Origin: Faecalibacterium duncaniae
GTDB lineage: Bacteria; Bacillota; Clostridia; Oscillospirales; Ruminococcaceae
DNA length: 64,000 nucleotides
Direction: 5' to 3'
NCBI RefSeq assembly: GCF_010509575.1
Contig: NZ_CP048437.1
Coordinates: 930,001-994,000 of the forward strand
Shown: positions 57,968 through 64,000 of the stretch, in pieces
Position numbering within the stretch: the first letter of the stretch is position 1
Layout of the letters: every line of letters begins with the position of its first letter
Translations under genes and position numbers: made by a program
Notes under the pieces: model-generated
Databases searched by the model: none
Seen by the model: only the letters and a program-made list of their open reading frames with translations
Told to the model about the DNA's origin: nothing

Positions 57968-58291
57968 CCCAGCGCTCCGAGCTCACGAGCCAAAGCCAAG
58001 CCAACGAACACGCGCCAAGCAGCAAGCAAAGCGCGAAGCAATCGAACAGCAAAGCCAAAGCGAAACCAAAAGCAACAGCAACAAAGAACAGCGAAACAAA
58101 GCGACCAAAGCAAAGAAGCAAAAGGCAAAGCAACTCGACCGAGCAACCGCGCCGAAATTTTTCCGCAGCCCGAAGGTACTGTCCGGGCCGCCAAACGCCT
58201 GCGGTGCTGGCGAGCCCAAAACACGCGCAGACTCAGAAAAATTTTTTCAGGCCGTTTCGTTTCGTTTGCCTCAAAGAAAGGAGGTGGCGCC
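57968..58291 (+). other. T-depleted, CAAAGC-rich spacer before the small terminase gene; candidate packaging site
   Basis: The plus strand has only two T between 57,984 and 58,157 and is full of AGCAAAGC-like steps. It is open in the same frame as the flanking genes but has no start codon and is interrupted from the upstream gene only by TAG 57965-57967. It could be translated only by readthrough. Position next to the small terminase gene is where cos or pac sites usually lie. A-tract pairs (AAATTTTTCC at 58,155 and AAAATTTTTTC at 58,240) occur near its end. Confidence 0.5.
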
Positions 58292-58870
58292 ATGGCGGAG
58301 GGCAAGCAGAATCTCCAAAACGCTGCCATTATTGCGAAGCTGTTCGGCGTCACCGACCGCCGGATCCAGCAGCTCGCAAAAGATGGAATTATTCCAGCCG
58401 CCCAGAAGCGGCCGTATATGTTCGACCTGCTTCCGACGGTGCAATCTTACATCCGTTACCTGAGTGACAAAGCCAACGGCCGAGAGGCCAAAAGCGCCGA
58501 CACCGCTCAGGTTGAAATGGAGAAGCTGCGGGCTGAGGCTGACATGAAACGCAGTAAGGCAGACATGGCAGCCATGCAACTGAAAGAGCTCGAAGGCAAA
58601 ATGCACCGCAGCGAGGACGTGGAGGCCGTGACGAATGACCTCGTTTACACTGTCCGCAGCATGATAATGGCACTCCCCGGACGTTTGGCCATGGACGTTG
58701 TGCAGGTGGCAAGCGCCAACGAAGCCTCGGCACTGATCCGGGCGGAGTGCTACAAAATTCTGAACGAGCTCGCAAACTACAACTACGATCCGGCGGTATA
58801 TCAGCGGCGGGTGCGGGATCGTGAAGGCTGGAGCGACGTTATAGTGGCCGCTGATGAAGCCGACGACTAA
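58292..58870 (+). CDS. Terminase small subunit (Nu1-like)
   Basis: The 192-aa protein has an N-terminal HTH (NAAIIAKLFGVTDRRIQQLA) and a helical oligomerisation region (VEMEKLRAEADMKRSKADMA), as in Nu1/gp1-type small terminases that recognise the packaging site and feed DNA to the large subunit. AAAGGAGGTGGCGCC precedes ATG 58292. It overlaps the large subunit by 17 bases. Confidence 0.85.
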   Translation: MAEGKQNLQNAAIIAKLFGVTDRRIQQLAKDGIIPAAQKRPYMFDLLPTVQSYIRYLSDKANGREAKSADTAQVEMEKLRAEADMKRSKADMAAMQLKELEGKMHRSEDVEAVTNDLVYTVRSMIMALPGRLAMDVVQVASANEASALIRAECYKILNELANYNYDPAVYQRRVRDREGWSDVIVAADEADD

Positions 58871-60776
58871 AAAATCCACCGCGAAACTCAACGCAGCCAT
58901 AGCACCGGCCATTCGCAACTTTAAGCCACCCGAAGATCTGACGGTGGCCGAATGGGCCGATAGACACCGCCGCCTATCCCCGGAGAACTCCGCGGAGTCT
59001 GGCCCGTGGCGCACTTCGCGCACGCCGTACCTGCGGGAACCTATGGAAGCGTTCACGGATCCGAAGATCCGTAAGATCGTAATGGTGGCAGCGTCTCAGG
59101 TGGGAAAATCTGAGCTGGAGCTGAACATAATCGGCTACATTATCGACCAAGATCCCGGCTCGATCCTGTTCGTCCAGCCTTCCCTCGACGACGCCCGAAA
59201 GTTCTCACGCCTCCGTATCGCTCCAATGATACGAGACAGCAAGGTGCTGAGGGCGAAAGTTTCCGACGTCAAAAGCAAAGACTCCGGGAACACAATCCTC
59301 CAGAAGTCATTCCCCGGCGGTATGCTCACGATCACAGGATCCAACAGCGCCTCCGCTCTGGCTTCCACTCCCGCCCGCTACATTCTCGGCGACGAGCGCG
59401 ACCGCTGGGCCGTGTCTGCCGGTGCTGAGGGTGATCCGTGGGCTCTGGCCGAAGCCAGACAGGCCACGTTCTACAATGCGAAGGCCGTCGAGGTATCAAC
59501 TCCGACCATAAAAGGCGCTTCAAATATCGAAAGCAGCTACTACCTCGGAACACAGGAACGCTGGTGCCACCAGTGCCCTGAGTGTGGAGAGTACGGCGAG
59601 ATCACCTTCGACCGCGTACACTTCGATCATACAGTGGCCAAAGTCCGCGGGAAAAAGGCGTACAAGATCGTGGGCCCGATTACATGGTGCTGCCCATCCT
59701 GCGGCTGCATAGTACCGGAGGAGAAAATGCGGAAGCAGCCTGCAAAGTGGATCGCCGAGAACCCGGCGGCCTACGACGAGGGCGTCCGCTCCTTCTGGCT
59801 GAACGCTTTTTCTTCTCCATGGACTCCATGGGAAAAGATCGCGCTCAAATTCCTGCAAGCCAAGGACGATCCTCAGAAGCTCAAAGTAGTTTATAACACG
59901 CTGCTGGGTGAGCTCTGGGAGGATCGCGGCGACATAGCAGACGAGGACACCATGCTGGCCCGGCGCGAGGACTACGGTACCAATGCCGACGGCTCTCCCG
60001 TCGAAGTTCCGGAGGGCGTTCTCGTTCTCACCTGCGGCGTAGATACTCAGGACAACCGTTTGGAGTACGAAGTCGTGGGCCATGGCTTCTACGGTGAAAC
60101 GTGGGGCATAAAAAAGGGCTACATCATGGGAAAACCCGACACCGACGAGGTATGGCAGCAGCTCGACGACGTGATCGACCACGTTTACCGCTTCAAGGAC
60201 GGAAAAGGGCTGCGGATCTCAATCACCTGCGTGGACTCCGGCGGCCATTACACCCAAGAGGTATACACACGCTGCCGTGAGCGTAAGAACAAGCGCGTTT
60301 TTGCTATCAAGGGCAAGGGCGGCGACGGGATCCCGTTCGTGACGCCTCCGTCAAAGGTTCCGATCAAGGACAACAAGCGGATCACCTGCTGGCTCTACAC
60401 GCTCGGCGTTGACGCTGGAAAGGAAACGATCATGTCGAGCCTGAAAGTTCAGGAGGCTGGCCCAAAATATTGCCATTTCCCGATCCACGAGTCCTGCGGC
60501 TACGACACCTACTATTTCAATGGACTGCTCTCCGAGCGTCTGGAGCTCACGCAAACAAAGCGCGGCAACCAGTGGCACTGGGTAAAAATCCCCGGACACA
60601 ACCGGAACGAGGCCCTCGACTGCCGAAACTATGCGAACGCCGGGCTAAAAATCATAGATCCGGACATGTTCGCGGTGGAGCGACGTCTGAAAAATGTCCA
60701 AGAAACGCCGCAAACCAAACCGGCGCAACGCCGCAAACCAAAACCGGCAGCCCGGAACTACTTCGACGAGTGGTAA
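58854..60776 (+). CDS. Terminase large subunit (GpA family)
   Basis: The 640-aa GpA-type packaging motor/nuclease. The ATPase starts with ADRHRRLSPENSAESGPWRT and has Walker-like SQVGKSE (VMVAASQVGKSELELNIIGY), followed by a zinc-type CPECGEYGEITF and CCPSCGCIVPEE. The nuclease part includes LTCGVDTQDNRLEYEVVG and the late GNQWHWVKIPGHNRNEALDC. It is the lambda-type large terminase. Confidence 0.93.
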   Translation: MKPTTKKSTAKLNAAIAPAIRNFKPPEDLTVAEWADRHRRLSPENSAESGPWRTSRTPYLREPMEAFTDPKIRKIVMVAASQVGKSELELNIIGYIIDQDPGSILFVQPSLDDARKFSRLRIAPMIRDSKVLRAKVSDVKSKDSGNTILQKSFPGGMLTITGSNSASALASTPARYILGDERDRWAVSAGAEGDPWALAEARQATFYNAKAVEVSTPTIKGASNIESSYYLGTQERWCHQCPECGEYGEITFDRVHFDHTVAKVRGKKAYKIVGPITWCCPSCGCIVPEEKMRKQPAKWIAENPAAYDEGVRSFWLNAFSSPWTPWEKIALKFLQAKDDPQKLKVVYNTLLGELWEDRGDIADEDTMLARREDYGTNADGSPVEVPEGVLVLTCGVDTQDNRLEYEVVGHGFYGETWGIKKGYIMGKPDTDEVWQQLDDVIDHVYRFKDGKGLRISITCVDSGGHYTQEVYTRCRERKNKRVFAIKGKGGDGIPFVTPPSKVPIKDNKRITCWLYTLGVDAGKETIMSSLKVQEAGPKYCHFPIHESCGYDTYYFNGLLSERLELTQTKRGNQWHWVKIPGHNRNEALDCRNYANAGLKIIDPDMFAVERRLKNVQETPQTKPAQRRKPKPAARNYFDEW

Positions 60777-60788
60777 GGAGGTGAACCC

Positions 60789-61055
60789 ATGAGATCAAAA
60801 GAAACCATACAGCAAGAGCTCACAGAAACGAGGACGCGACTCAGTGCGTATCTGGCCCGTGAGGCTGACATGCTCAGCAAGGACGGGGTGCAGCTCTACA
60901 CAATCGGCTCCAGAAACCTGCAACGGTACCAGACTTCGCTCGCTTCCGTTCAGGACATGATCGCGAAGCTGCAAAAGCGAGTCCGCGAGCTGGAGGCCGA
61001 ACTGGCGGGCGGATCTGCTCGCCGCGCCGTGGGGGTAGTCCCCCGCGACTGGTAA
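60789..61055 (+). CDS. gpW-like head-tail connector protein
   Basis: An 88-aa helical protein of the gpW size class, located between the large terminase and portal as in lambda-like phages. AREADMLSKDGVQLYTIGSR and QRVRELEAELAGG match the general connector pattern. The match is by position and size more than by motif. Confidence 0.65.
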   Translation: MRSKETIQQELTETRTRLSAYLAREADMLSKDGVQLYTIGSRNLQRYQTSLASVQDMIAKLQKRVRELEAELAGGSARRAVGVVPRDW

Positions 61056-61163
61056 ATGGGTAAACGCTGGCCGATCGGCTGGCTTTACTACGGCGACGAC
61101 TGCGGGACATTTTCGCTCCTTTAGATACCGCGGCCGCTGCCGTTTTTAATTACTTGCAAGGAG

Positions 61164-62858
61164 GTGAGAAAAACGAAGTACGACCAAACGAGGGGGCTAT
61201 ATCTCCCGGATAACGTACGCCCTCAGAATAAGGGCTACGGAGAGGCGGGCGCAAGCTGGAGAAAAAAAGCCGTGAAAGGTTTTAATGCTCCCAGCGGATC
61301 CGCTCACGAGGACATAGACTTCAACAACTACACCATGCGACAGCGTGCCCGCATGTTATACATGGCCGCGCCGATCGCTACCTCGGCGATCAAAACCAAC
61401 CGCACAAACGTGGTAGGCGTCGGGCTCAGGCTTAAAAGCCGGATCGACCGCGAAGTGCTCGGACTCTCACCGGATCAGGCAGAACGGTGGCAGAAAGAAA
61501 CAGAGCGAGAGTTTTCCCTCTGGGCCAGCAACAAGAGAGCCTGCGACGCCACCGGCATGAATAACTTCTACGGGCTCCAGCAGCTTGCGCTGATCTCGTG
61601 GCTGCTCTCCGGCGACTGCATAGGGTTAATCAAGCAGTACGAAACCACTCGGCTGCTCCCCTACTCTCTCCGCGTCCACCTGATCGAGTCCGACAGAATC
61701 GCAACACCGAACAACTACGGGGCCGGGACTACGCTCTACTACACAACCGGTAAGAACCCAGAAACGGGCAACACCATATACGACGGCGTGGAAGTAGACA
61801 AGAACGGCATGGTGGTAGCATATCACATACGCAGCAACTACCCGTATGAGCTCGGCGCTCCGGTTACTGAATGGGCCCGCGTTCTGGCATACCAGCAAAG
61901 CACCGGCCTTCCGAATGTGCTCCACGTCATTGACACAGAGCGCCCGGATCAGTACCGCGGCGTGAGTTATCTCGCGCAGGTGATCGAGCCGCTGCTGCAG
62001 CTTCGCAGGTATACCGAGTCCGAACTCATGGCCGCAGTCGTCGAGAGCTTTTACACTGCCTTCATTAAGACAGAAGCCCCGACTGATGAAATGCCATTCA
62101 ATGAGGTGGATCCGGTACCACCCGGAGAAATGCGGAACCCGAACGAGTACAGCATGGGGCCGGGCCAGATCAATGTCATGGGGCCGGGTGAAAGCGTAGA
62201 ATTTGCAAACCCGACGCACCCGAACGGCAGCTTCGACAAGTTCGCCGTAGCGATCAGTGCACAAGTAGGCGCCGCGCTGGAAATTCCCAGCGATCTGCTC
62301 CTGAAATCCTTCAACGCCTCATACAGTGCGAGCCGTGCTGCTCTGCTGGAAGCGTGGAAGGCGTTCAAAATGCGCCGCGAATGGCTGGCGGACGACTTTT
62401 GCCGCCCATGCTATGAAGTGTGGATGAGCGAAGCCGTGGCCCGTGGCCGCATATATGCGCCGGGCTTTTTCCAGAATCCAGCGATCCGCGCCGCGTATCT
62501 CGGCAGCGAATGGCTCGGCCCGTCTCAGGGACAGCTCGATCCGGTGAAGGAAATCACGGCCGAGATCCTCGCGTGCAGTGAAGGCTTCTCCACTCACGAG
62601 CAGAGCACGATCCGCTTAAACGGTGGCCAATGGGACAGCAATGTGGAACAGCTCAGACGTGAAAACGAAAAGCTCGGAGGCAATCAACCAGATCCGCACC
62701 AGAGCGGCACCGGAACAGCGGAACCGGACGGCGAACAGGATCCGCCAGAAGGCGACGACAATCCACACAACCCCGAAACAGCTCGCAAGAGGGGCACGGT
62801 GGCTCTCCGCAGTCTCGTGATCGGCGAGCAGATAAAGCAAACCATACAAGGAGGATAA
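61164..62858 (+). CDS. Lambda-type portal protein
   Basis: The 564-aa portal is the DNA-entry dodecamer of the capsid. Family features: DFNNYTMRQRARMLYMAAPI, SAIKTNRTNVVGVGLRLKSR, HVIDTERPDQYRGVSYLAQV and the late HASYSAS-like FNASYSASRAALLEAWKAFK. It precedes the protease as in lambda. The start is uncertain: the ribosome site AGGAGG (61159-61164) abuts GTG 61164, and ACG 61173 lies at the usual distance. Confidence 0.9.
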   Translation: MRKTKYDQTRGLYLPDNVRPQNKGYGEAGASWRKKAVKGFNAPSGSAHEDIDFNNYTMRQRARMLYMAAPIATSAIKTNRTNVVGVGLRLKSRIDREVLGLSPDQAERWQKETEREFSLWASNKRACDATGMNNFYGLQQLALISWLLSGDCIGLIKQYETTRLLPYSLRVHLIESDRIATPNNYGAGTTLYYTTGKNPETGNTIYDGVEVDKNGMVVAYHIRSNYPYELGAPVTEWARVLAYQQSTGLPNVLHVIDTERPDQYRGVSYLAQVIEPLLQLRRYTESELMAAVVESFYTAFIKTEAPTDEMPFNEVDPVPPGEMRNPNEYSMGPGQINVMGPGESVEFANPTHPNGSFDKFAVAISAQVGAALEIPSDLLLKSFNASYSASRAALLEAWKAFKMRREWLADDFCRPCYEVWMSEAVARGRIYAPGFFQNPAIRAAYLGSEWLGPSQGQLDPVKEITAEILACSEGFSTHEQSTIRLNGGQWDSNVEQLRRENEKLGGNQPDPHQSGTGTAEPDGEQDPPEGDDNPHNPETARKRGTVALRSLVIGEQIKQTIQGG

Positions 62859-62862
62859 GCCA

Positions 62863-64000
62863 ATGAAAACCAAACATAGCGGCCTAATCATGGGCCCGGC
62901 TGCTGCTCCACAAGCTCCCACGGCGACAAAGTTCTGGAATATGGCCAGCACCGGCGACGACGAGGGAGAAATCACTCTCTACGGCGACGTTATGAGCCAG
63001 CAGCCCGTTGACTGGTGGACAGGCGAACCGGAGCCCGGCCTTTTCATCACACCGGAGGGCTTCATGGAGGATCTGGCAGCAGTCAAAGACAAGGGGCACA
63101 TCACCGTCAAGCTCAATAGCTGCGGCGGCGATCTCTACACCGGGATCGCAATCCACAACGCGCTGAAAGCTCTCAGCGGTGAGGTGAACGTCATTGTCGA
63201 GGGAATCGCGGCCAGCGCTGCGAGCGTTATCATGTGCGCGGGTGATACCGTGACCGTGTACCCCGGTTCCCTAATTATGATCCACGGCGTAAGCGTTATG
63301 CTCTGGGACTACATGAACATGCAGGACATGAAGCAACTTATGAAAGGCATGGACGCCAGCGAGCGGGCCGTGGCCGAGATTTACAACAGCAAGACAGGGA
63401 TCGAAGTCGATACTCTCCGCAGCATGATGACCAAGGAGACGTGGTTCACCGGCCGCGAAGCTCTGGAGAAGGGCTTCGCTGACGCGATCAAAGAGGACGA
63501 GGACGATCCAGAAATGAGCATGAGCGCCGACAGAAAGGTGCTTTTTGTTAATGGAGTACGCCACAATGTTGACGGGCTCCAGCATGTGCCGGGCACTATC
63601 CCGGTGAAAGCAATCGCGACTCCACCGGCTGCAAAGCCCGGAGCAAATAAAAAGAAGCCGACCACAAAGGCGGCAAAAAAAGAAGGAGGTAACAAACCTA
63701 TGGACGAGAAGGAACTGAGAGCAGCATACCCGGAGATCGTGGCCCAGATTGAGGCCAACGCAAGAACCGAAGCGCAGAACACTTCCAGCGAGGCTGTGGC
63801 GGCAGAGCGCCAGAGAATCGAGCAGATCGACTCGATCGCCGCCTCTATCCCGGATCAGCAGCTCGTACACGACGCCAAGTACGGCGACAACCCTTGCACA
63901 GCTCAGGAGCTTTGCTTCCGTGTTATGCAGGCCAGCGCAGCGTCAGGCCAGAATTTCCTCGCAGCATATCAGGCAGAGGGAGCAAAATCCGGAGCCGCAG
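62863..64000 (+). CDS. ClpP-like head maturation protease with internal scaffold start (3' end outside window)
   Basis: The frame is open to the window end (at least 379 aa). It begins with a ClpP/S49-like domain: ITVKLNSCGGDLYTGIAIHN, the catalytic Ser of EGIAASAASVIMCAG (Ser about 118) and His of LIMIHGVSVM (about 141). A basic linker (KPGANKKKPTTKAAKK) leads to a helical C-terminal region that looks like a scaffold. A strong internal ribosome site, GAAGGAGGT, with in-frame ATG 63700 starts MDEKELRAAYPEIVAQIEAN, so a separate scaffold can be made from the same frame, as with lambda C and Nu3. ATG 62863 follows AAGGAGGATAAGCC. Confidence 0.9.
   Translation, partial: MKTKHSGLIMGPAAAPQAPTATKFWNMASTGDDEGEITLYGDVMSQQPVDWWTGEPEPGLFITPEGFMEDLAAVKDKGHITVKLNSCGGDLYTGIAIHNALKALSGEVNVIVEGIAASAASVIMCAGDTVTVYPGSLIMIHGVSVMLWDYMNMQDMKQLMKGMDASERAVAEIYNSKTGIEVDTLRSMMTKETWFTGREALEKGFADAIKEDEDDPEMSMSADRKVLFVNGVRHNVDGLQHVPGTIPVKAIATPPAAKPGANKKKPTTKAAKKEGGNKPMDEKELRAAYPEIVAQIEANARTEAQNTSSEAVAAERQRIEQIDSIAASIPDQQLVHDAKYGDNPCTAQELCFRVMQASAASGQNFLAAYQAEGAKSGAA

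Noticed and set aside
57936..58133. A 65-residue hydrophobic frame on the minus strand (MLCLLLLCFG...) as a holin
   Set aside because: The hydrophobicity is produced by the T-depleted plus strand read backwards; no ribosome site or promoter is seen.
57965..58870. Amber readthrough joining the gpZ-like protein to the small terminase
   Set aside because: The frame is continuous but the small terminase has its own strong ribosome site and ATG, and no readthrough context is visible.
61056..61124. A 22-codon open frame between the gpW-like gene and the portal gene
   Set aside because: No ribosome site apart from the upstream stop region, and no recognisable peptide.
42601..64000. DGR template repeat or reverse transcriptase elsewhere in the prophage part
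   Set aside because: Reading the remainder showed neither a second copy of the variable segment nor an RT catalytic YxDD motif in a suitable gene. An exact search could still find a diverged copy.

Overview
The window looks like a Gram-positive, GC-rich gut Clostridium-relative of the Ruminococcaceae/Oscillospiraceae, most likely Faecalibacterium or a close neighbour. The basis is the gene content (rimP-nusA-rnpM-ylxQ-infB-rbfA-nrnA-truB-ribF-rpsO in the Firmicutes order, an Asn T-box before asnB, YtrA- and FCD-type GntR regulators, a FucO-like dehydrogenase) and the high-GC CTG/GGC/GCC-rich codons. The genus name is inference; no rRNA gene is present to confirm it.

Bases 1-40,440 are chromosome. 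A 5'-truncated type IIA topoisomerase pair and rlmH come first, then glyS. Between glyS and an M29 aminopeptidase lies a compact locus that looks like a convergent type I toxin-antitoxin: a 32-residue hydrophobic peptide on the minus strand, an opposing short RNA and one shared terminator hairpin. Next come the translation/RNA operon (8.6-17.2 kb), pnp, a YtrA-type regulator with an ABC exporter, asnB with a T-box on the minus strand, a Fur-family regulator, an FCD GntR regulator, fucO, a duplicated-domain CmpB membrane protein and a Ca2+/Na+ antiporter. A two-component system (29.2-31.3 kb) precedes a MacA/MacB-like efflux operon and an SLH-domain protein (31.5-37.4 kb). Both promoters carry the same 11-bp-periodic CTTAAG-type direct repeat at the same distance from the -10 box, so the efflux operon is very likely the regulator's target. 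Seven copies of a 75-155 bp palindromic intergenic repeat occur in this part, mostly right after stop codons, and none was seen in the prophage. The chromosome ends at tRNA-Ser(GGA), read on the minus strand, with a strong promoter.

Bases about 40,440-64,000 are the left part of a prophage that continues past the window. Nearly every gene is on the plus strand with overlapping starts and stops. The early half holds an IS30-type HTH protein, a C-type-lectin-fold protein with a segment typical of diversity-generating-retroelement targets, a DnaQ exonuclease, a SleB-type hydrolase, Gam, ERF, SSB, replication initiation and helicase-loading proteins, three DNA methyltransferases, a MazF-like toxin, RecU and many small proteins. 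A DUF1492-type late regulator and two terminators mark the switch to the late module: a gpZ-like tail protein, a striking T-depleted stretch, small and large (GpA) terminase, a gpW-like connector, lambda-type portal, and a ClpP-like head protease with an internal in-frame start for a scaffold. No integrase, repressor, reverse transcriptase or template repeat was seen in the window; they may lie to the right.
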